This document shows positions 1 to 5,512 of a stretch of DNA of 8,086 nt, one piece after another; positions within the stretch are counted from its first letter, which is position 1; the number at the start of each line of letters is the position of its first letter. The notes under the pieces are model-generated. The model saw only the letters and a list, made by a program, of their open reading frames with translations. It ran no database searches and had not been told where the DNA came from. The stretch lies in the NCBI GenBank assembly GCA_938022295.1, contig CALIDR010000260.1:1-8086 (forward strand). The letters are read 5' to 3'. The position numbers and the translations under genes were made by a program. The stretch comes from an uncultured Burkholderiaceae bacterium (GTDB taxonomy: Bacteria; Pseudomonadota; Gammaproteobacteria; Burkholderiales; Burkholderiaceae_C).

Positions 1-891
1 ACGCAGGCCACCGCCGCCGTCGACGCCGAGCCGGGCACGCCGCGCTGGACCGCCGCCGTGCGCCGGCGGCTGCGCGAAGCCGCCCGCGGCGGGCTCGATG
101 CACTCGCGCAGCGCCTCGAGGCCGACACGTCGTTCGACGACCTCGTGCTGCCGCCGGCGCAGGCCGAGCAGCTGCGCGCGCTGGCCGCCCAACTCGAGCA
201 CCGCCACACCGTCTACGACGACTGGGGGTTCGGCCGCGGCGGCGGGCGCGGGCTGGGCATCGCGGCGCTGTTCGCCGGCGAGTCGGGCACCGGCAAGACG
301 ATGGCCGCCGAGGCGGTGGCGAACCACGCCGGGCTCGACCTGTACCGGATCGACCTCGCCGCCACCGTCAGCAAATACATCGGCGAAACCGAGAAGAACC
401 TGGCCCGCCTGTTCGACGCCGCGCAGGCGAGCGGCGCCGTGCTGCTGTTCGACGAGGCCGACGCGCTGTTCGGCAAGCGCAGCGAGGTCCGCGACAGCCA
501 CGACCGCTACGCCAACATCGAGATCGCCTACCTGCTGCAGCGCATCGAGGCCTACCGCGGGCTGGCGATCCTGACGACCAACCTGAAGTCGGCGCTCGAC
601 CGCGCCTTCCTGCGCCGCATCCGCTTCGTCGTGCAGTTCCCGTTCCCGGACGAGGCGATGCGCGAGCAGCTGTGGCGGCGCCAGCTGCCAGCGGCCGCGC
701 CGCGCGGCGAGATCGACTACCGCGCGCTGGCCCGCGCGCCGCTGTCCGGCGGCCACATCCGCAGCGCGGCGATGCAGGCCGCGTTCGCCGCCGCGCGGTG
801 GCAGCGGCCGATCGACCACGAACTGCTCGTGGCCGCGGTGCAGGCCGAGTTCGCCAAGCTCGAGCGACCCTGGAACGGAGGTGCCGCGTGA
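1..891 (+). CDS. AAA+ ATPase of contractile injection system (Afp15-like), 5' partial
   Basis: This is the C-terminal 296 codons of an AAA+ ATPase; the frame is open at base 1, so the true start is upstream. A GTG at 58 is only an internal in-frame codon. Counting from that GTG, the Walker A motif GESGTGKT is at residues 74-81, Walker B (LLFDEADALFG) at 129-139, sensor 1 (ILTTN) at 171-175, an arginine-finger region (FLRRIRF) at 184-190 and a sensor-2 motif (SGGHIR) at 230-235. All core catalytic residues are intact. Classical AAA+ ATPases with this layout are hallmark genes of eCIS clusters, where they are thought to act in particle assembly or maturation in the cytoplasm; that role is family knowledge. 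The gene overlaps the next one by four bases (GTGA). Here it lies upstream of the baseplate genes, whereas in the Afp cluster it lies near the 3' end. Its N-terminal region cannot be judged. Confidence 0.93.
   Translation, partial: TQATAAVDAEPGTPRWTAAVRRRLREAARGGLDALAQRLEADTSFDDLVLPPAQAEQLRALAAQLEHRHTVYDDWGFGRGGGRGLGIAALFAGESGTGKTMAAEAVANHAGLDLYRIDLAATVSKYIGETEKNLARLFDAAQASGAVLLFDEADALFGKRSEVRDSHDRYANIEIAYLLQRIEAYRGLAILTTNLKSALDRAFLRRIRFVVQFPFPDEAMREQLWRRQLPAAAPRGEIDYRALARAPLSGGHIRSAAMQAAFAAARWQRPIDHELLVAAVQAEFAKLERPWNGGAA
877..882 (+). promoter_or_regulatory. Ribosome binding site (GGAGGT) for the 75-aa gene
   Basis: GGAGGT lies five bases before the GTG at 888, inside the end of the ATPase gene. 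It is the strongest Shine-Dalgarno match near this junction. It decides the GTG start of the small gene over in-frame codons further upstream. Confidence 0.7.
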
Positions 892-1115
892 ACCGGCCTC
901 GCGCGCGCGAGTGGCGGCTGCGCATCGGGCGCGTCGTCGTCGAAGCGGCCGCGCCCGGCGACCGGGCGGCGCTCGCGGCTTCGCTCGCCCGCGAGCTGCC
1001 CGGCGCGATCGCGGCGCGCCTTCGCGACGGCGCGCCGTCCCTGACCGGGCGGGCGACGGTGGCCGAACGCATCGCCGACGCCGTGGCGGCGGCCACCCGG
1101 GCGAGGCTGCCATGA
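888..1115 (+). CDS. Small protein resembling the N-terminus of eCIS tape-measure proteins
   Basis: A 75-residue protein starting at GTG 888, which overlaps the ATPase stop as GTGA, with a well-placed GGAGGT. It ends in an ATGA overlap with the next gene. The segment at residues 9-46 (WRLRIGRVVVEAAAPGDRAA, then LAASLARELPGAIAARL) has a short basic beta-like stretch followed by an amphipathic helix that places acidic and leucine residues much as in the first ~50 residues of the contractile-injection tape-measure family (Afp14-like, CIS_TMP). Those proteins are normally many hundreds of residues long. The rest is alanine- and arginine-rich and probably helical. It could be a stand-alone chaperone or adaptor derived from the tape-measure N-terminus, a remnant of a truncated tape-measure gene, or an unrelated accessory protein. 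The two couplings and the very high GC at third positions say it is translated. The family resemblance is from memory of the motif and is tentative. Confidence 0.7.
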   Translation: MNRPRAREWRLRIGRVVVEAAAPGDRAALAASLARELPGAIAARLRDGAPSLTGRATVAERIADAVAAATRARLP

Positions 1116-2269
1116 CGCACCTGCTCGAACGCCGACCGCCGACGGTGCCCGACGCGATCCGCTCGCCGGGCCGCGAGCCGCCGCCGGCCGCCCGGCGGAT
1201 GCTCGCGCACCGATTCGGGCGCGACTTCGCCGAGCTGCGGCTGCACACCGACGAGCGGGCGGGCGCGAGCGCGCTCGCCCTCGGCGCCGAAGCGTACACC
1301 GTCGGCCGCGACATCGTGTTCGCGCCCGGCGCGTTCGCCCCCGGCACCGCGCGCGGCGACGCGTTGCTGGCCCACGAGGCGACGCACGCGCTGCAGCAGG
1401 GTCTGGGCGCCTACGCCGGCGGTGCGCTCGCGATCGAGCCGGCCGCGAGCGCTGCCGAACGCGAGGCCGGCGCGGTGGCGGCCGGGCAGGGCGGGGCCGT
1501 GGCCGCGGGCGGCGGCCTGCGCGTGCAGCGTTCGCTGGCCGGCGCCCTGGTCGGCGGCGGCGTCGGCGGCGTCCTCGGCGGCGTGGGCCTCGGGCTGCTC
1601 GGTTCGCTGCTCGGGCCGGCGGGCGCCGCGCTCGGGGCCGTCGTCGGCGCGCTCGGCGGCGCGGTCGGCGGCGCACTGCTCGGCGACGTCGCCTCCCGCC
1701 GGCAGCGTTCGCTGACCGCGGCCGAGCAGGCGTACCTGCGCGAGATCTTCCACGACAGCGTCGACTTCGCGCCGGTCGTGATCGTGCGCGACACCGCGCT
1801 GGCCGCCGGCGCACCGCGCACGACCGGCAACACGATCAACCTGCAGGCGGGCCACTTCGTCGGCGACACGATGGACCTCTCGCCGCACGGGTGGCTGACG
1901 CTCGCCCACGAGATGGGGCACGTCTGGCAGCACCAGAACGGCGGCCTGAGCTACATCCCGTCGAGCCTGATCCCGCAGGCGGTGGCCGCCAGCCGCGGCC
2001 TGAGTCGCAACGTGGCCTACGAGTGGCGCGCGTGCGCACGCATGCGCCTGCCGTGGGAGCAGTGGAACGCCGAGCAGCAGGCCGAGTGCATCGGCGACTG
2101 GAACGAGGCGCTGCGGCGCACGCGCGAGGACCGCTACCCCGAAGGCAGCGACCAGAAGCTGCGCGACTACGAGACGCTGTCGATGGCCGAGCCGTACATC
2201 GCGCTGGTGCGCCAGCGCGTCGGCGCACCCGGGTCGCGGCAGCGGCGCGGCGAAGGGGGCGCGCCGTGA
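1112..2269 (+). CDS. DUF4157 protein with glycine-zipper segment and second HExxH metalloprotease-like domain
   Basis: A 385-residue protein starting at ATG 1112 (ATGA overlap, GAGG at 1103-1106). Residues ~28-97 match the DUF4157 pattern: R-ML-FGRDFAELRLHTD, then an Ala-rich helix, YTVGRDIVFAPG and LLAHEATHALQQG. The HExxH is H88-E89-A-T-H92, and E116/E118 are possible third ligands. Residues ~144-192 form a glycine zipper of about 49 residues, very hydrophobic with no charge until D192, so membrane insertion or oligomerisation is plausible. Residues ~200-331 form a second module with SLTAAEQAYLREIFHDSVDF, a second HExxH (H266-E267-M-G-H270) followed by VWQHQ, and EQQAE at 321-325. This resembles the metalloprotease-like domain of Vgr/Rhs-associated proteins. 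There is no signal peptide. DUF4157 proteins are frequent in eCIS clusters, often at the N-terminus of putative cargo. It may be a loaded effector, a maturation protease or a membrane-acting component. Activity is inferred, not shown. Confidence 0.88.
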   Translation: MTHLLERRPPTVPDAIRSPGREPPPAARRMLAHRFGRDFAELRLHTDERAGASALALGAEAYTVGRDIVFAPGAFAPGTARGDALLAHEATHALQQGLGAYAGGALAIEPAASAAEREAGAVAAGQGGAVAAGGGLRVQRSLAGALVGGGVGGVLGGVGLGLLGSLLGPAGAALGAVVGALGGAVGGALLGDVASRRQRSLTAAEQAYLREIFHDSVDFAPVVIVRDTALAAGAPRTTGNTINLQAGHFVGDTMDLSPHGWLTLAHEMGHVWQHQNGGLSYIPSSLIPQAVAASRGLSRNVAYEWRACARMRLPWEQWNAEQQAECIGDWNEALRRTREDRYPEGSDQKLRDYETLSMAEPYIALVRQRVGAPGSRQRRGEGGAP

Positions 2270-2496
2270 GCCGGAGGTCCATGGCCGATCCCGGCGGTCA
2301 ACCGCGCGTACGGCGCGAAGGCATGGCGCGAGGGCCTGGCCGGGCGATCGGCGGCAGGCCCTCGACGCCGCATGCGGGTGGCCGATCGCGCCCCCGCGGC
2401 CCGTGTGCGTCGCCGCGCGGCGATGTCCTCCGCTGGCACTGCCCCGACGCCGGCCGTGCCCCGATGCCGCGACGAGGCACGCCGGACACGCCATGA
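2266..2496 (+). CDS. Doubtful 76-codon reading frame filling the gap after the DUF4157 gene
   Basis: A GTG at 2266 overlaps the upstream stop as GTGA and is preceded by GAAGGGGG six bases away. An internal ATG at 2281 has its own GGAGGT at 2273-2278. The frame ends at 2494-2496, overlapping the next gene's ATG as ATGA. Translation would give a very basic, Arg/Gly/Pro-rich peptide of 76 residues with no recognisable domain and two cysteines. Against it being a real gene, 16 of its 76 codons end in A or T, while the flanking genes almost never do, and arginine- and proline-rich frames are expected by chance in such GC-rich DNA. It also contains a strong hairpin (2329-2364). It could be a translated leader that couples the two neighbours, the remnant of a decayed gene, or simply an untranslated spacer. 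I do not recognise a function. Confidence 0.25.
   Translation: MSRRSMADPGGQPRVRREGMARGPGRAIGGRPSTPHAGGRSRPRGPCASPRGDVLRWHCPDAGRAPMPRRGTPDTP
2329..2364 (+). repeat. Strong intercistronic hairpin (inverted repeat)
   Basis: A perfect 10-base inverted repeat, CGAGGGCCTG at 2329-2338 and CAGGCCCTCG at 2355-2364. An inner four-pair extension (GCCG 2339-2342 with CGGC 2349-2352) closes a six-base loop, with a two-base bulge (GG) on the 3' side. No T-run follows, so it is not a classical intrinsic terminator. It sits between the DUF4157 gene and the baseplate genes, so it could attenuate readthrough or protect a processed mRNA end. A further 14-base perfect palindrome, TCGCCGCGCGGCGA, lies at 2410-2423 in the same gap. 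In DNA this GC-rich, short palindromes arise by chance more easily than usual. Confidence 0.5.
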
Positions 2497-3152
2497 GCCT
2501 CACCTCCTCGCCGCGCCTGGTCAAGGGCGGCCTCGCGATCCTCGCCCCCGGCGGCGGCCCTGTGCGGCGGCTGATCGCGCTGCAGTACAACCCCGACACC
2601 CTGACGCGCAGCTTCCAGGTGCAGGGCGCGGGCGGCGACGGCGGCGGCGAGCGCGCGCAGCCGTTCCGGCTGAAGGGCCCGGCGGTCGAGTCGATCCGCC
2701 TCGACGCCGAGATCGACGCCGCCGACCAGCTGCAGTTTCCCGACCGCCACCCCGACGCCGTCGCCTACGGCATCGCGCCGCAGCTCGCCGCGCTCGAGTC
2801 GCTCGTCCACCCGAGCGTCGCCGACCTGCTCGCGCACGAAGCCCGCGCGGCGTCGGGCCAGCTCGAGATCGTCGCTCCCGAGGCGCCACTGGTGCTGTTC
2901 GTCTGGAGCCGGCAGCGCGTGGTGCCGGTGCGCGTCACCGAGTTCACGATCACCGAGGAAGCGTTCGACCCGGCGCTGAACCCGCTGCGCGCCAGGGTCT
3001 CGCTCGGCCTGCGCGTGATGTCGACCGACGACCTCGGCTTCGCCCACGCCGGCGGGCGCATCTTCCTCGGCCACCTGCGCGCGCGCGAGGCGCTCGCCTC
3101 CCGCGCCGGCGGGGCCGCGCTGGCGACGTTCGGCGTCACGGGACTGCCATGA
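2493..3152 (+). CDS. eCIS tube/baseplate adaptor protein (CIS_tube, Afp7-like)
   Basis: A 219-residue protein starting at ATG 2493. Residues 24-37 (VRRLIALQYNPDTL) carry the short 'YNP' turn typical of the N-terminus of the contractile-injection tube/adaptor family. Residues 133-169 (LVLFVWSRQRVVPVRVTEFT, then ITEEAFDPALNPLRARV) match the family's second conserved block, where a beta-hairpin is followed by an acidic 'fd..LNP..A' motif. Family members sit between the inner tube and the hub/spike at the baseplate end. Many carry a C-terminal LysM domain; this one has none, but the next gene encodes a LysM/gp53-like protein and may supply it separately. A glycine-rich stretch at 45-52 is an unusual loop. 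The ATG has only a distant GAGG (2474-2477), so initiation may depend on coupling with the preceding reading frame, whose stop it overlaps. Its own stop overlaps the next ATG (ATGA). Confidence 0.85.
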   Translation: MSLTSSPRLVKGGLAILAPGGGPVRRLIALQYNPDTLTRSFQVQGAGGDGGGERAQPFRLKGPAVESIRLDAEIDAADQLQFPDRHPDAVAYGIAPQLAALESLVHPSVADLLAHEARAASGQLEIVAPEAPLVLFVWSRQRVVPVRVTEFTITEEAFDPALNPLRARVSLGLRVMSTDDLGFAHAGGRIFLGHLRAREALASRAGGAALATFGVTGLP

Positions 3153-3499
3153 GCATCGACCCGCTCCAGGCGCTGATCGACGCCGGCGCGATCCCCGCCT
3201 CGCCCTACGGCGAGGCGAGCCGCTACCGCGGCGTGCCGCTGGCCACGCACGTGCGGCCCGACGGCTCGGTCGTCGCCTACGGCCGGCGCCGCTTCGTGCC
3301 CGCGCCGGGGCAGATCGCGACGGCCGCGATGCACGTCGTGCGCGGCGGCGACCGCCCCGACCTGCTCGCCCACGCGGCGTACCAGCAGCCGCTGCTGCAG
3401 TGGCGCATCGGCGACGCGAACGCGGTGATCGACCTGTTCGAGCTCACCGACACCCTCGGCGAGCGCGTGCGCATCCCCGAGCCGCCGCAGGCGCTGTGA
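3149..3499 (+). CDS. LysM/gp53-like baseplate protein
   Basis: A 116-residue protein starting at ATG 3149 (ATGA overlap with the adaptor gene). The N-terminal half contains SRYRGVPLATHVRPDGSVVA and GRRRFVPAP, a small beta-rich module often seen in this position in eCIS operons. The C-terminal half (residues ~62-110) has the LysM-like/gp53-like pattern: HVVRGGDRPDLLAHAAYQQP, then LLQWRIGDANAVIDLFELTD and GERVRIP. In this pattern a helix is followed by W-R-I-x-D-A-N and a final beta strand. T4 gp53 and phage tail protein X use similar folds inside the baseplate to bind hub or wedge components rather than cell walls. A structural baseplate role is therefore more likely than peptidoglycan binding. 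It has no signal peptide or membrane segment. Confidence 0.78.
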   Translation: MSIDPLQALIDAGAIPASPYGEASRYRGVPLATHVRPDGSVVAYGRRRFVPAPGQIATAAMHVVRGGDRPDLLAHAAYQQPLLQWRIGDANAVIDLFELTDTLGERVRIPEPPQAL

Positions 3500-3501
3500 C
3501 G

Positions 3502-4626
3502 ATGGGCGGCGTGCGGCTCGGCGTGTTCTACGGCCCGGTGCCGGTCGCGGCGCCGGCCGAACTGCTGCACGCGATCACGCGGGTGAAGGTCGAGGAGGGC
3601 TCGGGCGACGCGCAGAGCGGCTTCGAGATCACGCTCGACCTGCCGCCGCGATCGCCGCTGCGCACCGTGTTCCTCGTCAGCGGCGGCGGTGGCGGCGTGC
3701 CGCTGATGCGCGTGACGCTCACGGTGACGCTCAACGGCCGCACCGAGCCGCTGATCGACGGCATGGCCACCCACGTCGAGACGCTGCCCGGCGAAGGGGG
3801 CGTCGCCCAGCTCGTCGTCAAGGGCAAGGACCTGTCGGCGCTGATGGCGGTCGTCGAACTGCCCGGGCTGCCGTTCCCGGCCATGCCGCCGTCGCTGCGC
3901 GTGCTGACGATGCTCGCCAAGTACGCGCCGCTGGGCGTGATCCCGGTCGTGATCCCGTCGCTGGCCGACGTCCCGCCGCTGCCGGTGCAGCGCATCCCGA
4001 CCCAGCGCGGCAGCGACCTCGACTACATCCGTCGCCTGGCCGCCGACGTCGGCCACGTGTTCTACCTCGAGCCCGGCCCGGCGGTGGGCACGAGCAAGGC
4101 GTACTGGGGCCCCGAGATCCGCGTCGGCGAGCCGCAGCCGGCGCTGACAGTCGCCATGGACGCCGCCACCAACGTCGAGAGCCTGCACTTCCAGTTCGAC
4201 CGCGAGCGCAAGAGGATGCCGATCGTGTTCTTCCAGGAGAGCACCAGCAAGGCGCCGGTGCCGGTGCCGATCCCGGACGTCACGCCGCTGACGCCGCCGC
4301 TGGGGGCGATTCCGCCGCTGACGCCGAAGGTCGAGCAGCTCGCCGACACCGCGCACCTGTCGGCCCCCGAGGCGCTGATGCGCGGCATGGCCTTCGCGGC
4401 GCAGCACGGCGACGCGGTGTTCGGCCAGGGCACGCTCGACGCGCTGCGCTACGGGCGCGTGCTGCGCTCGCGCCGGCTCGTCGGCGTGCGCGGCGCCGGG
4501 CTGCCGTTCGACGGCCTGTACTACGTCAAGCGTGTGACGCACCAGTTCGAGCGCGGCTCGTACCGCCAGAGCTTCTCGCTGGCGCGCAACGCCCTCGTCT
4601 CGACGCTGCCGAAGGTGCCGGTGTGA
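3502..4626 (+). CDS. gpD-like baseplate hub protein (N-terminal half of Afp8/VgrG)
   Basis: A 374-residue protein related to phage late control protein D, the gp27-like hub of contractile tails. Conserved blocks are the N-terminal barrel (residues ~20-110, with VTLTVTLNGRTEPLIDGMAT and LVVKGKDLSALM), the block QRGSDLDYIRRLAADVGHVF (158-177), and the C-terminal GLPFDGLYYVKRVTHQFERG with YRQSFSLARN (333-363). These resemble the hub strand-helix modules that form the trimeric ring on which the tube is built. A proline-rich stretch (residues 251-275, PVPVPIPDVTPLTPPLGAIP and following) interrupts the second half and is probably a loop. The hub is encoded apart from the spike, unlike Afp8/VgrG where they are fused. 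I chose ATG 3502. An in-frame GTG at 3496 would overlap the upstream stop (GTGA) and add two residues; it is equally possible. Confidence 0.85.
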   Translation: MGGVRLGVFYGPVPVAAPAELLHAITRVKVEEGSGDAQSGFEITLDLPPRSPLRTVFLVSGGGGGVPLMRVTLTVTLNGRTEPLIDGMATHVETLPGEGGVAQLVVKGKDLSALMAVVELPGLPFPAMPPSLRVLTMLAKYAPLGVIPVVIPSLADVPPLPVQRIPTQRGSDLDYIRRLAADVGHVFYLEPGPAVGTSKAYWGPEIRVGEPQPALTVAMDAATNVESLHFQFDRERKRMPIVFFQESTSKAPVPVPIPDVTPLTPPLGAIPPLTPKVEQLADTAHLSAPEALMRGMAFAAQHGDAVFGQGTLDALRYGRVLRSRRLVGVRGAGLPFDGLYYVKRVTHQFERGSYRQSFSLARNALVSTLPKVPV

Positions 4627-4659
4627 AGCGCGCGTCGTCGCCCCGGGTCGCGGGCGAGC

Positions 4660-4665
4660 GGAGGG
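4660..4665 (+). promoter_or_regulatory. Ribosome binding site (GGAGGG) for the spike gene
   Basis: GGAGGG lies four bases upstream of GTG 4670 in the 43-base gap after the hub gene. It fixes the GTG as the start; no ATG is available upstream within the frame. This is one of the few junctions in the block without overlap. Confidence 0.65.
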
Positions 4666-4669
4666 CCCG

Positions 4670-5179
4670 GTGAGCACCGGCCCGTTCCTCGGCAAGCACC
4701 GCGGCGTCGTCGTCAACAACGTCGACCCGCTGCAAATCGGGCGCGTGCAGGTGATCGTGCCCGACCTGTCGGCCATCCCGGCGAGCTGGGCGATGCCCTG
4801 CGTGCCGTGGGCCGGCGTCAACACCGGCATGTTCATGGTGCCGCCGGTGGGCGCCGGGGTGTGGGTCGAGTTCGAGCGCGGCGACCCCGACTACCCGATC
4901 TGGGTCGGCGGCTACTGGGGCAGCGCCGCCGAGACGCCGGCGATGGCCAAGGCCGTGCCGCCGCTGGTGCCGGGACTCACGATCCAGACGACGCTCAAGA
5001 ACGGCATCACGATCAGCGACGTGCCGGGCCCCACCGGCGGCATCCTGATCCAGACCACGACCGGGGCGATGATCTCGGTGTCCGACGTCGGCATCGTGAT
5101 CTCCAACGGCAAGGGAGCGGTCATCAACATGACCGGCCCGACGGTGGACGTCAACCTCGGCGCGCTGACGGTGCTCTGA
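4670..5179 (+). CDS. gpV-like spike protein (OB-fold plus beta-stalk; C-terminal part of Afp8/VgrG)
   Basis: A 169-residue protein starting at GTG 4670 with GGAGGG in front. Residues ~8-96 form the gp5/Vgr-type OB-fold: GKHRGVVVNNVDPLQIGRVQ, VPDL, PCVPWAG, then VPPVGAGVWVEFERGDPDYP and IWVGGYWG. The 'P.vG.gVWVeFE.GDPd.PiW.G' block is the family signature. Residues ~102-169 alternate hydrophobic and polar residues (for example LTIQTTLKNGITI and GAMISVSDVGIVIS), which is typical of the trimeric intertwined beta-helix that forms the membrane-piercing needle. The stalk is short compared with VgrG proteins. No extra enzymatic domain is fused to it. The product should trimerise on the gpD-like hub and carry the PAAR-like tip encoded immediately downstream, with which the gene overlaps by one base (TGATG). 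Confidence 0.9.
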   Translation: MSTGPFLGKHRGVVVNNVDPLQIGRVQVIVPDLSAIPASWAMPCVPWAGVNTGMFMVPPVGAGVWVEFERGDPDYPIWVGGYWGSAAETPAMAKAVPPLVPGLTIQTTLKNGITISDVPGPTGGILIQTTTGAMISVSDVGIVISNGKGAVINMTGPTVDVNLGALTVL

Positions 5180-5496
5180 TGCCGGCTCCCGTGCTCCACG
5201 TCGGCGCCAGCGTGCTGTGCCTGCACGCCGGCCAGGCCACGCCGGTGGCGCCGTTCGCGCGCGTCACGGTGTCGGGCCAGCCGGTGGCGACGCTGGCGTC
5301 GCCCTACGTCGTCGCCGGCTGCTCGCTCACCGGCAGCTCGGCGCCGCCCTGCGTTACCGCGCAGTGGGTGGCCGGCGCGGTGCGCGTGCTGGCCGGCGGG
5401 GCGCCGCTGCTGACCTTCGCCGGGCAGGCTGTGTGCGCGCCATCGGGGCAGCCGCTGCAACCGGTGGCCGCGCAGACGCGCGTGCTCGCCACCTGA
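5179..5496 (+). CDS. PAAR-like spike-tip protein (Afp10-like role)
   Basis: A 105-residue protein starting at ATG 5179, overlapping the spike stop by one base. The opening VLHVGASVLCLHAGQATPV (residues 5-23), the VSGQPVATLASPYVVAGCSL block (31-50) and CVTAQWVAGAVRVLAGGAPL (58-77) give the repeated short beta-hairpin pattern of PAAR and PAAR-like proteins. These fold into a metal-bound cone on the tip of the spike. Possible metal ligands are H7, C14, H16, C48 and C58, so coordination would be cysteine-rich rather than the three-His/one-Cys of classical PAAR; this assignment is inferred. Its size and place next to the spike gene support the role of a needle tip rather than an effector, as no C-terminal toxin extension is present. 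Initiation probably relies on coupling, since no strong ribosome binding site precedes it. Confidence 0.82.
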   Translation: MPAPVLHVGASVLCLHAGQATPVAPFARVTVSGQPVATLASPYVVAGCSLTGSSAPPCVTAQWVAGAVRVLAGGAPLLTFAGQAVCAPSGQPLQPVAAQTRVLAT

Positions 5497-5512
5497 CGGG
5501 GCCGGAAAGGCG

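Noticed and set aside
1541..1687. Possible DNA-level tandem repeat (GGCGGC-type units)
   Set aside because: The repetition follows from glycine and alanine codons in a glycine zipper. The unit length and spacing are irregular, so it is better explained by the protein.
2403..2492. A 30-residue N-terminal extension of the adaptor protein from GTG 2403
   Set aside because: The extension is Arg/Pro/Cys-rich with relaxed third positions. The conserved part of the family begins just after ATG 2493, which overlaps the previous stop as ATGA.
368..2599. A 743-codon open frame on the - strand opposite the ATPase and DUF4157 genes
   Set aside because: It spans three real + strand genes and their junctions, has low-complexity Arg/Ala composition and no recognisable motif.
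4627..4669. Possible terminator or promoter between hub and spike genes
   Set aside because: The 43-base gap shows only a GC-rich stretch and the GGAGGG ribosome binding site; no convincing stem with T-run and no -10/-35 pattern.
3277..4836. A 519-codon His/Arg-rich open frame on the - strand
   Set aside because: Histidine and arginine richness comes from reading valine, alanine and aspartate codons of the hub gene backwards. No start signal or domain supports it.
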